This document shows positions 8,507 to 17,008 of a stretch of 64,000 bases of DNA, piece after piece. A program made the translations under genes and the position numbers. The number at the start of each line of letters is the position of its first letter. Position 1 is the first letter of the stretch. The notes under the pieces are model-generated. The model did no database searches, was not told where the DNA came from, and was given only the letters and a program-made list of their open reading frames with translations. This DNA is from Chitinophaga pinensis DSM 2588 (GTDB lineage Bacteria; Bacteroidota; Bacteroidia; Chitinophagales; Chitinophagaceae): positions 5,388,001-5,452,000 of the forward strand of contig NC_013132.1 in the NCBI RefSeq assembly GCF_000024005.1, read 5' to 3'.

Positions 8507-9799
8507 TTAGCTGATACTGTGCGTTACTGGAATAATGATCTGAAATCTACTTCCGCACCGGACTTTACTTTTAACATGAATAACTCCGTTGTGTTTCTCT
8601 ACTATTTTTTTTGCAATTGCAAGACCAATGCCTGTTCCCTCAAAAGCCTCTTTACTGTTCAGTCGTTCAAAAAGCGCAAATATATTCGGTATATATTTTT
8701 CTTCAAAGCCTATTCCATTGTCTTCTACACTGACCATATAATAGCTTCCTTCCGGACTTTCAGGACTATCGAAATTTTTATCAGCAAGAAAACAGCCTCC
8801 TATTTTTATAACCGGCCTTATTCCCGGATTGGAAAATTTCAGTGCATTGGATATGAGATTTTGAAACATCTGTCTGATCTGCCCTTTATTTACATCAAGT
8901 ACAGGCAGTTTGGCAACACTGATTTGCGCATCCTTTTCTTTGATAAGCAACTCAAAATCTTCCAGAATTTCCTGTACCAGTTCATCAAGCGCAACGGGAA
9001 GAAATTCACCTGTATTAATGGATAATCTTGAGTAATTCAACACATCGATAATCAATGTCTTCATACGTTCTGCTGACTTCAAGATCTTTTCAAGGTATTG
9101 ATATTCTTTACCGGCAGGTTGCAAAACGCCGGCGGTTTTTAAGAAATTTCCAAACATTTGTATTTTACGCAGTGGTTCCTGCAGATCATGAGAGGCGACG
9201 GATGCAAACTGCTGGAGATCGTGATTGCTCGATTCAAGAGTGCTGTTCAGTTGCTCCAGTTGCCGGTTGTTTTCTTCAAGTATCCTTTGCGTATTTTTCT
9301 GCTCGGAAAGATCAGTGAGGATAATATTCATGGACATTTCGCTGGCGAGTTCCAGCCGGTTCAATGACAATTTTGTCGGAACAAATGATGCATGACGCAA
9401 CAGATCCACTTCCCCCTTCGTATCTTCCTTCCAGCAGGATTCATATAAATCCATATAAATTGACCGGGAATGAGGAGCAACAAACGTAGACAACGGCTGG
9501 CCGATAATATACATTAATGGAAGTGCCAGCATGTCCGAAAACCGCGAATTAGCGTATAGAATGACGCCATCTCTGTTCAGCGTCACTGCTCCTTCATTCA
9601 TTTTTTCTATGAACATACGATAAGCGTGATCAGCCGTTTGCAAGGTGTACAGCTGATGCGTACCCCCCTGTTGTACAACCAGGGCATCCACCTGACCAGT
9701 TCGGATGGCTTCAATGGTCTCTTCTGCTTCAGCAAGGCGTCTTCGTGTCTCAGCCAGCTCTTCCAGCAGGTCGTTGTTCAAATTAATATGATTATCCAT
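8507..9799 (-). CDS. PAS-containing histidine kinase of the Kai operon
   Basis: The 430-residue soluble kinase has no transmembrane segment. It begins with a coiled coil (about 8-45), then a PAS domain (about 56-165), a second coiled coil (168-195) and a HisKA dimerisation domain with phosphoacceptor H204 (V-A-S-H-D-L-Q-E-P-L). The HATPase domain shows the N box N-L-I-S-N-A-L-K-F, G1 D-N-G-I-G-F, the F box and G2 G-T-G-I-G-L-A-I. It lies 4 bp downstream of the second kaiB and 5 bp upstream of a receiver protein. By analogy with SasA and other Kai-linked kinases it probably reads the KaiC/KaiB state, but it lacks an N-terminal KaiB-like domain. Any interaction is inferred from linkage. Confidence 0.92.
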   Translation of the reverse strand: MDNHINLNNDLLEELAETRRRLAEAEETIEAIRTGQVDALVVQQGGTHQLYTLQTADHAYRMFIEKMNEGAVTLNRDGVILYANSRFSDMLALPLMYIIGQPLSTFVAPHSRSIYMDLYESCWKEDTKGEVDLLRHASFVPTKLSLNRLELASEMSMNIILTDLSEQKNTQRILEENNRQLEQLNSTLESSNHDLQQFASVASHDLQEPLRKIQMFGNFLKTAGVLQPAGKEYQYLEKILKSAERMKTLIIDVLNYSRLSINTGEFLPVALDELVQEILEDFELLIKEKDAQISVAKLPVLDVNKGQIRQMFQNLISNALKFSNPGIRPVIKIGGCFLADKNFDSPESPEGSYYMVSVEDNGIGFEEKYIPNIFALFERLNSKEAFEGTGIGLAIAKKIVEKHNGVIHVKSKVRCGSRFQIIIPVTHSIS

Positions 9800-9803
9800 T
9801 ACG

Positions 9804-10112
9804 CTAAATCACGTCAAGTATTTTTAATATTTTATCACTTTCTGAAAGGTCACCAATTAATTTTCTTTGCGGCAGAGGCAGCTTCTTAATTAACAATGGT
9901 AAAGCAATAATTTGTTCTTGCTGAGCTAAAGCAGGTTCCTGATAGACATCAATGATTTCCAGGGAATACCTTCCCTTTAGATATGTTTCGCATATCTGAC
10001 GAATATTTGAGACCGCCCTTATTGAATTGGGCGTACTGCCTGTAATAAACAACCGCAGCACGTATTCAGATGTATCCGCATCTTCTCTGTCTTTTTTTCC
10101 CTGATGTGCCAT
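9804..10112 (-). CDS. kaiB: KaiB-family protein, second copy
   Basis: This 102-residue thioredoxin-like KaiB protein contains the core L-F-I-T-G-S-T-P-N-S and the C-terminal P-L-P-Q-R-K-L-I-G-D-L-S of the family, close to the V-A-G-N-T-P / I-G-D-L-S signature of cyanobacterial KaiB. KaiB binds the CI ring of KaiC. It starts 1 bp after the stop of the first kaiB gene and ends 4 bp before the kinase gene. The two copies differ clearly: this one has S-T-P instead of N-T-P and a shorter N-terminus. They are therefore diverged paralogues, not a recent duplication, and may have separate roles. Confidence 0.92.
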   Translation of the reverse strand: MAHQGKKDREDADTSEYVLRLFITGSTPNSIRAVSNIRQICETYLKGRYSLEIIDVYQEPALAQQEQIIALPLLIKKLPLPQRKLIGDLSESDKILKILDVI

Positions 10113-10113
10113 G

Positions 10114-10461
10114 CTATCTTTTTACAGGTTTAATATCCAGCCCGACCAGCACCTTTTCCTCATTAGATAAATCACCGATAATCTTTCTGACCGGCACAGG
10201 TACTTTTCTGACAAGCGTAGGAATCGCAAGTATCTGATCGCCGGCAGCCAGTTGCGGCTGGACCAGAAGATCTATCACCTCCAGTTCATATCTGCCCTGA
10301 AGATATTCCTCACAGTAGCGTTTAAGGTTGGCGAGCGCCGCTACAGACTTTGGCGTATTACCGGCAACATATAGCCGAAGTTGCCATCTCTCCTTTTGTG
10401 TCTTAGTACTCCTGGCGCGTGAGGGTGATACCGACTGCTTTTCTTTATTTCCTTTTACCAT
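10114..10461 (-). CDS. kaiB: KaiB-family protein, first copy
   Basis: The 115-residue product has a basic, Ser-rich N-terminal extension of about 28 residues. A canonical KaiB domain follows: [12 protein letters not shown], then Y-E-L-E-V-I-D-L-L and [12 protein letters not shown]. It is nearer to cyanobacterial KaiB than the second copy. The gene overlaps the 3' end of kaiC by 17 bp, which implies translational coupling, and is followed 1 bp later by the second kaiB. There is no kaiA homologue in the window, as is usual outside cyanobacteria. Confidence 0.94.
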   Translation of the reverse strand: MVKGNKEKQSVSPSRARSTKTQKERWQLRLYVAGNTPKSVAALANLKRYCEEYLQGRYELEVIDLLVQPQLAAGDQILAIPTLVRKVPVPVRKIIGDLSNEEKVLVGLDIKPVKR

Positions 10462-12169
10462 TGGCAGATTTTCGGTTAGTACGATTGTTGGTTAATTCCT
10501 GCCTGTTTTTTGCCATAATAGCATTTGTCAGTTCTTCTTCCAGAAACGTTTTATTCAGTTCATCCTGCACAGACTCAAATTCCTCTCTTAGTGAAGCAAT
10601 TTTTGCTTCAAGTACCAATTTCTTTCTTTCGACCTCTCGGTCCTTACGGGTAATAGCATGTGTACGCATTTCGACACCTGTGGCTTCCGTCAACTCCTGC
10701 GCTTTACGGGCAGAGCCAACAAGAATACCATTTGGACCTAAATAAACGTCTATCAACTCTAACCCGGTATCTTTTATCACAAATTCCCTGACCTGATTAC
10801 TATGGTCCATTCCCCGGGCTTTCATGATATAAATACCACGGTTCCTTTCTCCATTAGACTCAATATCCCTTACCAGTATCCAGGCATCTACCAGAGAAGA
10901 GACGCCTTCATCAGTCTGAGTAGATGGTTCTTTTTCAAATACCAGGGCAGTAAAGATCACTGTAATATTTTCCGATTGAAGAAAGTCTATAAGTCTTATC
11001 AACATTGACTTCACCTCTGACATCGAACCAATCGTAATAAGATTGGTAATAGGATCAATGATCACTGTACGTGGTCTAAACTTTCTGATTACTTTATGAA
11101 TAGCCACCAAATGCATTTCCAGACCGTATAAGGTTGGTCTGGAAGAATGAATTTCCAGCAATCCTGCATCCATATGCTTCTGGAGATCGATCCCTATTGA
11201 GTTCATATTACGAACAATCTGTCTGGGAGATTCTTCAAATGCAAAATACAGGCACTTTTCCTTTCTCTTACAGGACGCATCTGCAAAGTAGGTCGCAATA
11301 CTCGTTTTACCAGTTCCGGCAGTACCTGAAACCAGTATAGAGCTGCCTCTGAAAAATCCGTTCCCACCCAACATTGCATCAAGCGAAGGAATGCCCGATG
11401 AAATGCGCTGTGAGGAAACTGCATTGTCCAGCCTCAGTGAAGTAACCGGAAGGACAGAAAATCCCTCCTCATCAATTAAAAACGGGTATTCATTTGTACC
11501 ATGTAAAGAGCCTCTATACTTCACAACACGAAGAAGTCTGGTAGAAATATGATTGATCACACGATGTTCAAGCAGAATAACACAATCTGACACATACTCC
11601 TCTAATCCCTGCCGGGTCAGCGAGTCCTTTCCCCTTTCCGCGGTAATTATGGTCGTTACTCCTTTTTCTTTCAACCAGTTGAATAATCTTCGTAACTCAG
11701 CGCGTAAGATACCTTCGTTCGATAAGCCACTAAACAGGTTCTCAATGGTATCAAGCATTACTCTTTTGGCACCAATGCTGTCAATGGCATGGCCAAGTCT
11801 TATGAACAAACCATCCAGATCATATTCGCCAGTCTCTTCAATTTCGGTCCGGTCAATATGTACATGATCGATCCATATCAGACCTTGTTTTTGTAACTTT
11901 TTTAAATCGAAGCCCAATGAAAGCACATTTTTTTCAAGGTCGTCTGCTTTTTCCTCAAATGTCATAATAACACCAGGCTCATCAAACTGAGTAGCGCCCC
12001 TGATAAGGAATTCGATCGAGAAAAGTGTCTTTCCCGCCCCGGCCTCACCGCAAATCAGTGACGGACGGCCCTCAGGCAGACCTCCTCCTGTGATTTCATC
12101 AAATCCGGTAATACCAGTCGGTTTCTTTACTAAAGCCTGCTCGTGTTTGCTTTTTATTAAACGGGCCAT
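10445..12169 (-). CDS. kaiC: KaiC-family double RecA-like ATPase
   Basis: From the ATG at 12169 the product is 574 residues. A TTG at 12214 would add 15 residues that do not look like the family. Two RecA/KaiC domains are complete: CI with Walker A G41-E-A-G-A-G-K-T48 and CII with G282-T-A-G-T-G-K-T289, each with a following F-E-E catalytic glutamate pair. The segment T419-D-E-G-V-S424-S425 aligns with Synechococcus T426/S431/T432, so autophosphorylation is plausible. A C-terminal tail of about 70 residues is a charged coiled coil, unlike the KaiA-binding tail. It heads a five-gene operon with two kaiB genes, a kinase and a receiver. A stress or timing role is inference. Confidence 0.94.
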   Translation of the reverse strand: MARLIKSKHEQALVKKPTGITGFDEITGGGLPEGRPSLICGEAGAGKTLFSIEFLIRGATQFDEPGVIMTFEEKADDLEKNVLSLGFDLKKLQKQGLIWIDHVHIDRTEIEETGEYDLDGLFIRLGHAIDSIGAKRVMLDTIENLFSGLSNEGILRAELRRLFNWLKEKGVTTIITAERGKDSLTRQGLEEYVSDCVILLEHRVINHISTRLLRVVKYRGSLHGTNEYPFLIDEEGFSVLPVTSLRLDNAVSSQRISSGIPSLDAMLGGNGFFRGSSILVSGTAGTGKTSIATYFADASCKRKEKCLYFAFEESPRQIVRNMNSIGIDLQKHMDAGLLEIHSSRPTLYGLEMHLVAIHKVIRKFRPRTVIIDPITNLITIGSMSEVKSMLIRLIDFLQSENITVIFTALVFEKEPSTQTDEGVSSLVDAWILVRDIESNGERNRGIYIMKARGMDHSNQVREFVIKDTGLELIDVYLGPNGILVGSARKAQELTEATGVEMRTHAITRKDREVERKKLVLEAKIASLREEFESVQDELNKTFLEEELTNAIMAKNRQELTNNRTNRKSANGKRK

Positions 12170-12483
12170 CCAATAACTTTTAAAATTATCAAACCATGCC
12201 TGACGTATCGACAAGCATATATATCATGGAAGATAAGAATAAGATTTGAACCATATACAATATTACAGTTTTATTGATATGGCGCGTGCTGCGATAAACG
12301 TCGCCGGGTCATGTTTCCTTGATACCTATAATAATAAATTAGGTCAAGGTTACTATAAACCATATCTTTACCAAGATTACAGTTTGAGTTACGGCACTAG
12401 TAACCTAGTTTCCTTTACAGTCTTCTTTTTTACCACCTGCGTTACCTCATTCAATATTTTTCACAAATTAATAATCTTTCAAA
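12170..12483. other. Divergent intergenic region between kaiC and the RRM gene
   Basis: No protein gene is supported. It must hold the promoters of the Kai operon (minus) and the RRM gene (plus), but neither shows a clear TTTG/TAnnTTTG pair. One inverted repeat of 9-bp arms, 12347-12355 and 12398-12406 (a-g-g-t-t-a-c-t-a and its complement), spans 60 bp and could be an operator. Confidence 0.35.
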
Positions 12484-12762
12484 ATGGATATATACGTGTC
12501 CAATCTGAGTCCTTTTATTGTTAACGAGGACCTAAATAATCATTTTTCCAGATACGGAGTGGTGAGTTCAGCAAATGTTATTATCGATAAATTTACGAAT
12601 CGCAGCAGAGGATTTGGCTTTGTCACCATGCCAAATGATACTGAAGCGGAAAAAGCCATCCAGGAAATGAATGGTTCATTAATAGATGGGAAAACGATTG
12701 CTGCCAGTCAGGCCAGACCCAGGGAAGAGAAACCTGGCAGGTCCTACAATAATCGCTGGTGA
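12484..12762 (+). CDS. RRM-domain RNA-binding protein
   Basis: The 92-residue protein is almost entirely one RNA recognition motif. RNP2 is I3-Y-V-S-N-L and RNP1 is R-G-F-G-F-V-T-M (about residues 42-49), both with the aromatic residues that stack on RNA bases. A short Arg/Gly/Asn-rich tail (R-P-R-E-E-K-P-G-R-S-Y-N-N-R-W) follows. Such small RRM proteins are common in cyanobacteria and Bacteroidota, where some respond to cold. Here it is monocistronic with a hairpin 17 bp after the stop. Its position beside the Kai operon may be coincidence, because it is divergently transcribed. Confidence 0.93.
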   Translation: MDIYVSNLSPFIVNEDLNNHFSRYGVVSSANVIIDKFTNRSRGFGFVTMPNDTEAEKAIQEMNGSLIDGKTIAASQARPREEKPGRSYNNRW

Positions 12763-12778
12763 TTATAAAAATATTTAC

Positions 12779-12803
12779 GGAAAAGGGAGATAGTCCCTTT
12801 TCC
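12779..12803 (+). terminator. Hairpin after the RRM gene
   Basis: A 10-bp perfect stem pairs 12779-12788 with 12794-12803 around a 5-nt loop, just after the RRM stop. No long T run follows, so termination may be partial and allow readthrough into the gene at 12823. Confidence 0.55.
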
Positions 12804-12822
12804 ATAATTAAAATGTTAATTC

Positions 12823-13089
12823 ATGACTATAAACGACATATACGCAAGATTACATAGCAGGACTTATTATGATAGAGTTGAACAATTTAAATTCAGATTC
12901 CTGAATAATGCTCTTTTCATAGACCGCCGCGCAATAATACCTATTGTGATTCATATGCTGGATGGTGTATTTTATATGCAGGCATTAAAGCAAATCGCGG
13001 ACGAAAGCCTGTTTCGTCTTGAACTGAACGAAGATGATATCATATTATATAGTACAGAGAACGAGTGTGCACGCTGGACACTCGAATAA
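12823..13089 (+). CDS. Small hypothetical protein
   Basis: I do not recognise this 88-residue protein. It is soluble by composition, predicted mostly helical in the first half with a beta-rich acidic C-terminus, and shows no motif. It starts with an ATG 60 bp after the RRM gene and lies on the same strand. It might be co-transcribed through the weak hairpin between them. Codon use looks like the surrounding genes and no strong competing frame exists, which is the main reason to accept it. Confidence 0.55.
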   Translation: MTINDIYARLHSRTYYDRVEQFKFRFLNNALFIDRRAIIPIVIHMLDGVFYMQALKQIADESLFRLELNEDDIILYSTENECARWTLE

Positions 13090-13144
13090 GCATTGATTGC
13101 CTGAGTCAATGACTGAAACGCTATCTGATAAGTATTTGATTTTA

Positions 13145-13540
13145 TTAATTTTCTGCAAGTAACTCGATCACATTCTCTTCCGGATCGAGGATCACGCCCT
13201 CATAATAGCCATCTCCACTCACCCGCGGCTCTCCGATGATCTTATAACCATGTGCTCTGAAATGAGCAATCATTGCATCTACCCGCTCCCTGTTACCTAC
13301 TGTAAGAGCAAGATGAGCGATTCCTGTAACAAAGCCACGCTGCTGACTGTTGGCAGCTATATCTGCCCTATGCATCAGCTCTATTCTGCTACCGCCATCA
13401 TTGAATGTGATGAAATAGGAATAAAACTTTTTCACAGGGTTCATATAACGCTCCCCGCAAGTGGCCTCAAAGTGTGTCAGATAAAAGTATCTCATTGCTT
13501 CCAGGTCTTCCACCCAGAAGGCTACGTGGTCTATTTTCAT
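13145..13540 (-). CDS. VOC-family (glyoxalase/bleomycin resistance type) protein
   Basis: This 131-residue protein has the paired beta-alpha-beta-beta-beta layout of the vicinal oxygen chelate superfamily. The four usual metal-ligand positions are filled: H5, E54 (R-I-E-L-M-H-R), H76 (I-A-H-L-A-L) and E126 (V-I-E-L-L). A functional metalloenzyme such as a lactoylglutathione lyase-like enzyme is therefore likely. Single-gene unit, cytoplasmic. The substrate is not predictable because the superfamily is diverse. Confidence 0.88.
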   Translation of the reverse strand: MKIDHVAFWVEDLEAMRYFYLTHFEATCGERYMNPVKKFYSYFITFNDGGSRIELMHRADIAANSQQRGFVTGIAHLALTVGNRERVDAMIAHFRAHGYKIIGEPRVSGDGYYEGVILDPEENVIELLAEN

Positions 13541-13650
13541 GGACTAGATTATTTCAGATCATTGTTCCTGGATACATCCAGGATTGAAATATACAAATAT
13601 GCAATCGTTTGCCATAATAAGCTGTATAATAATCAATAAAATCTTTTGCT

Positions 13651-13714
13651 GTCGGAAACGACTAATTTATCGTCGTTTCCGGTTATTTTAGATCTCCCCT
13701 TCTTGCGTCCTTTG
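13651..13714 (+). promoter_or_regulatory. AraC-type tandem operator and promoter of the NmrA-like gene
   Basis: Two degenerate boxes of the form GTC-N9-TA-W-TT start at 13651 and 13672, exactly 21 bp apart. The second overlaps a TTTT at the -33 position (13686-13689). After 17 bp follows a -7 element ending C-T-T-T-G (13707-13714), 41 bp before the ATG. The old yellow enzyme gene has the same boxes with the same spacing. The two boxes also form an inverted repeat (13653-13662 with 13672-13681). Confidence 0.6.
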
Positions 13715-13754
13715 TATTCACAATACAACCTTGAATCAACAAAAAAAGGACAAC

Positions 13755-14642
13755 ATGAAAATTATAACAACAGGCTCACTAGGCAATGTGGCTACACCAG
13801 TAGTAAAGCAATTAATTGAAGCAGGTCATGACGTAACCGTTATCACCAGCAATCCAGATAAAAAGAGCGCTATAGAGTCATTAGGCGCTGTAGCAGCAGT
13901 AGGCTCCATCACTGACACCTCCTTCTTAATAACAACCTTTAAAGACGCGGATGCCGTCTATGCAATGATGCCTCCTGCGATGGGGGCTACCAACATGATT
14001 GAAAATATTACCCGCGCCGGAGAAGCATATGCTGCCGCTATCAGCAATAATAGCATTCAACGCGTGGTCTTCCTGAGCAGCGTTGGTGCAGATGCAGCCG
14101 AAGGTACCGGTCCTGTACAAGGAGTGCATCGTGCAGAACAGCTATTACAGCAATTATCCGGTGTAAACGTGACCGTGCTGAGATCCGGCTTCTTTTTCGT
14201 TAACTTCCTACGGGATATTCCCCTGATTAAAACGAGGAATATTTTCGGAAATAACTATGACGGAGATACCAAACTGGCGCTGACTCACCCTGTGGATCTG
14301 GCAGCTGCCATTGTCAGGGAACTTCAGCAGGATGGAAACGGCTTTGAAGTAAAGTATGTTGTCAGTGATATTTCGACAGGCAATGAAGTAGCGACCCTGT
14401 TTGGTCAGGCTATCGGCAAACCTGAATTATCCTGGACATTTATCCCGGATGAACAGTTACAGCAAGGAATGGCGGCCGCAGGTCTTTCTACCGAACTGGC
14501 AGGATTAATTACTGAATTAGGTCAGGGCGTAAGAGCCGGCATTATTACCAAAGACTTTTTTGATAAAGGTGCAATCGTGACCGGCAGTACGAAATTGCAA
14601 CAATTTGTAGAGGAGTTTAAGGCCAGGTATCAGCAGGCTTAA
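13755..14642 (+). CDS. NmrA-like NAD(P)-binding reductase
   Basis: I choose the ATG at 13755 (M-K-I-I-T-T-G) because a good purine-rich ribosome site (a-a-a-a-g-g-a) lies about 8 bp before it; a TTG at 13731 would add eight residues. The 295-residue product has an N-terminal Rossmann fold with the glycine motif T-T-G-S-L-G-N-V (about 5-12) and the V-V-F-L-S-S-V-G-A-D strand of atypical SDRs. It resembles NmrA/YtfG-type quinone reductases or sensors. It lacks the classical Y-x-x-x-K pair, as expected for this family. It carries the same operator as the old yellow enzyme downstream, so both probably belong to one AraC regulon for electrophile or redox stress. Confidence 0.88.
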   Translation: MKIITTGSLGNVATPVVKQLIEAGHDVTVITSNPDKKSAIESLGAVAAVGSITDTSFLITTFKDADAVYAMMPPAMGATNMIENITRAGEAYAAAISNNSIQRVVFLSSVGADAAEGTGPVQGVHRAEQLLQQLSGVNVTVLRSGFFFVNFLRDIPLIKTRNIFGNNYDGDTKLALTHPVDLAAAIVRELQQDGNGFEVKYVVSDISTGNEVATLFGQAIGKPELSWTFIPDEQLQQGMAAAGLSTELAGLITELGQGVRAGIITKDFFDKGAIVTGSTKLQQFVEEFKARYQQA

Positions 14643-14646
14643 AAAG

Positions 14647-14685
14647 CAGGCGGCAGGATATGTATTACAGGTATCCTGCCGCCTG
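14647..14685 (+). terminator. Intrinsic terminator after the NmrA-like gene
   Basis: A perfect 14-bp GC-rich stem (14647-14660 with 14672-14685) with an 11-nt loop starts 5 bp after the stop codon and is followed by a T-rich stretch. Confidence 0.85.
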
Positions 14686-14710
14686 TCTGGTTTTTACGGC
14701 ATATTTAGAC

Positions 14711-14770
14711 AAAACTGAACAGCTATACCTATTGTATCAGGGACATGATCCTGTCCCTGATTATCAGTTT
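14711..14770. repeat. Nested inverted repeats upstream of the AraC gene
   Basis: Inner arms 14736-14745 and 14752-14761 (a-t-c-a-g-g-g-a-c-a and complement, 6-nt loop) lie inside outer arms 14712-14718 and 14764-14770 (a-a-a-c-t-g-a and complement). The structure ends 38 bp before the AraC ATG. No T run follows, so an operator or an RNA structure in the leader is more likely than a terminator. Confidence 0.5.
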
Positions 14771-14808
14771 AAAGTTATAAATTGCTGCAATAGCCAAAAG
14801 CCAAGGGG

Positions 14809-15789
14809 ATGATATTCAGCTTTTCAGCAACCGCAGATTTTGATTTTATGACCTACTTTGCCCGTCATATCGGGGCAACGGTAAATGATAATTTGTTGGT
14901 AATACCTGCATATTTAGGAGAAGGATCCATTAATAAACTGGATTTCGGTCCGGATTTCAAGATCACTATTCACCGGTATCTGCTGAAGGAAGATCTTGTT
15001 ATCAAACGTAATACTTCCGGTCAGGGGAATGACCTTATTACAATATTCTTCTATAGCAATGAACAACCACTGGGTATTGCTTACAATGACGACCCCTATG
15101 TACAATTTTCACAGCGGGAAGATTCAGCGATCCAGGTGACCTCCAATGACCTGAGTTCAACCATACGTTTTCCGGCCAATCATTCTATTCATTATATGGT
15201 TGTTGCGATCAAGCCGCCATATCTTAACGCCCTCTTAGCCTCCAATCAGCTGAACTCCACACTGCAGACCATCACAGGCAGTGGTAATTCGTTTCTTTAC
15301 TTTGAGCGGATGACGGCAGAAACCAAACTGTTGCTGAAAAACCTGAGTGCTGTTGACCTGCAGGACAACCTGAGCCACTTCTACATGCAGATTAAAGTAC
15401 AGGAATTGCTGTATCTCATATTTCATAAGCTATCAACACGCGAAAATACCCCGCAACAGCACATCAACAACGCTGATGCAGCCAGACTACTCCATATCCG
15501 TAATGAGATCATCCGCGACCTTAGTGTGCCTCCCGTATTAGGCGAACTGGCCCAGATCGCAGCCATGAGCGAAACCAAACTTAAACAGCTTTTTAAGCAG
15601 GCTTTCGGCGCCACCATCTATAACTATTACCAGCAGGCAAGAATGGAAGAAGCAGCCTTTCTGTTAAAACAAGGTAAGCATTCTGTTGCAGAGGTAGGCT
15701 ATGAAATGGGCTTTTCTAATCTGAGTCACTTTAGCAGGGTGTTTGAAAAACACTATGGATTAAATCCGAAGAAATTCTCCTACTCCTGA
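14809..15789 (+). CDS. AraC-family transcriptional regulator (redox cluster)
   Basis: The 326-residue protein has a C-terminal pair of AraC helix-turn-helix motifs. The first is L-G-E-L-A-Q-I-A-A-M-S-E-T-K-L-K-Q-L-F-K (about 243-262). The second is S-V-A-E-V-G-Y-E-M-G-F-S-N-L-S-H-F-S-R (about 290-308), followed by G-L-N-P-K-K-F. The N-terminal 220 residues are the effector or dimerisation part and are not recognisable. The start has an a-a-g-g-g-g ribosome site directly upstream. It lies between two redox genes that share tandem GTC-N9-TA-W-TT boxes and is the obvious candidate to bind them. It is activated by an unknown signal, possibly an electrophile. Confidence 0.92.
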   Translation: MIFSFSATADFDFMTYFARHIGATVNDNLLVIPAYLGEGSINKLDFGPDFKITIHRYLLKEDLVIKRNTSGQGNDLITIFFYSNEQPLGIAYNDDPYVQFSQREDSAIQVTSNDLSSTIRFPANHSIHYMVVAIKPPYLNALLASNQLNSTLQTITGSGNSFLYFERMTAETKLLLKNLSAVDLQDNLSHFYMQIKVQELLYLIFHKLSTRENTPQQHINNADAARLLHIRNEIIRDLSVPPVLGELAQIAAMSETKLKQLFKQAFGATIYNYYQQARMEEAAFLLKQGKHSVAEVGYEMGFSNLSHFSRVFEKHYGLNPKKFSYS

Positions 15790-15823
15790 TCTTTCCGGCA
15801 AAAAACAGTCACACTCCCTCCCC

Positions 15824-15887
15824 GTCGTTTAAGACTATTTTTCCGTCTTTTAGCGCTATTTGCCGCTTCCGGGAAGATGCAACTTTG
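15824..15887 (+). promoter_or_regulatory. AraC-type tandem operator and promoter of the old yellow enzyme gene
   Basis: Boxes of the GTC-N9-TA-W-TT form start at 15824 and 15845, 21 bp apart and 13/17 identical. The proximal box contains the -33 TTTG (15859-15862). Seventeen bp later comes CAACTTTG (15880-15887) as -7 element. The geometry matches 13651-13714 base for base. A start of transcription near 15893 excludes the upstream ATG at 15877. Confidence 0.65.
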
Positions 15888-15912
15888 TGATGTCAATAAA
15901 AACATCGCAAAA

Positions 15913-16980
15913 ATGAAACAGTTATTCACGTCTTATACAAAAGGCTCTTTACAGTTAAAAAACCATGTTGTAATGGCCCCGATGACCAGAAGCCGGGCAC
16001 TGGGCAATGTACCGAACGACCTTATGGCCACCTACTATAAACAGCGTTCCGGTGCAGGTCTGATCATTACTGAAGGTACTTCGCCAAGTCCTGAGGGATT
16101 AGGCTATCCGCGCATTCCCGGTATCTTTTCCGAAGCACAGGTCGAGGCATGGAAAGCAGTCACGAAGGCGGTACATGAGCGTGGATCCAAGATCTTTTTA
16201 CAACTCATGCATACCGGCAGAATTGCGCATATTGCCAATCTGCCGGAAGGATATCATCCGGTTGGTCTATCTGACATCAAGGCAGCTGGTGAGATCTTCA
16301 CAGATAAAGAAGGTATGCAGGAGCATTCTGTACCCCTGGCCCTGGATGCGCAGGGTATTGAACTGCTGATCAATGACTTTGTAAAAGCCGCTGAAAATGC
16401 CATAAAAGCAGGCTTTGATGGCGTAGAATTGCACGGCGCTAATGGTTACATACTGGAACAATCGCTCAATCCACATGTAAATAACCGTACAGATAGCTAT
16501 GGAGGAACAATAGAGAACCGCAGCCGCTTAATCATAGCAATAGCCGAAAGAACGGCCCGCGTTATCGGCGCTGAAAAGGTGGGCGTACGTCTCTCTCCCT
16601 ATTCTGCATTGAGTGATATGCCGGCGTATGATGAGGCAGAAGTACATGCAACTTATGCTTATCTGAGTGGAGCACTGAACAAACTGGGTGTCGCTTATCT
16701 CCACATTTCCGACAATCCTGCAATTCCGGAAAAAACACATCAGGCAATACGCAGCGCTTTTTCTAATACGATCATTTACTGTAACGGACTCACACCAGAA
16801 ACCGCGGAATCTAAGTTACAAGCCGGATCTGCTGACCTGGTAGCCTTTGGCAGAAGTTTCCTCGCCAATCCTGACTTCATGAGGAGGATGGAAAAAAACG
16901 ACCCTTTAAATGAGGTGGATTATATGACGTTATATACTCCTGGCGAACAAGGATATACAGATTATCCGGTATTAAACTAA
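15913..16980 (+). CDS. Old yellow enzyme-type ene reductase (NADH:flavin oxidoreductase)
   Basis: From the ATG at 15913 the product is 355 residues. An ATG at 15877 would add twelve residues but overlaps the predicted promoter. The FMN TIM barrel is complete: T25 in M-A-P-M-T-R-S-R contacts flavin, and the substrate-binding pair is H174/N177 with catalytic Y179 in H-G-A-N-G-Y. L-N-P-H-V-N-N-R-T-D-x-Y-G-G-T-I-E-N-R-S-R is the family hallmark. The C-terminal phosphate loop includes A-F-G-R-S-F. It reduces activated C=C bonds or nitro groups with NAD(P)H, matching the NemA/alkene reductase branch. Regulation by the adjacent AraC protein is strongly suggested by the operator. A terminator separates it from the next oxidoreductase. 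Confidence 0.95.
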   Translation: MKQLFTSYTKGSLQLKNHVVMAPMTRSRALGNVPNDLMATYYKQRSGAGLIITEGTSPSPEGLGYPRIPGIFSEAQVEAWKAVTKAVHERGSKIFLQLMHTGRIAHIANLPEGYHPVGLSDIKAAGEIFTDKEGMQEHSVPLALDAQGIELLINDFVKAAENAIKAGFDGVELHGANGYILEQSLNPHVNNRTDSYGGTIENRSRLIIAIAERTARVIGAEKVGVRLSPYSALSDMPAYDEAEVHATYAYLSGALNKLGVAYLHISDNPAIPEKTHQAIRSAFSNTIIYCNGLTPETAESKLQAGSADLVAFGRSFLANPDFMRRMEKNDPLNEVDYMTLYTPGEQGYTDYPVLN

Positions 16981-17008
16981 TAACACCTGTCATATAATTC
17001 ACTACAGC

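Noticed and set aside
8285..9025. 246-codon plus-strand frame across the receiver and kinase genes
   Set aside because: It overlaps two genes with complete catalytic motifs and has a non-protein-like composition. It is a shadow.
12170..12214. TTG start of kaiC at 12214
   Set aside because: The additional 15 residues do not align with KaiC proteins; the ATG at 12169 gives a typical start.
12246..12524. 92-codon frame overlapping the RRM gene start
   Set aside because: Low-complexity aromatic-rich translation, overlapping the 5' end of a certain gene.
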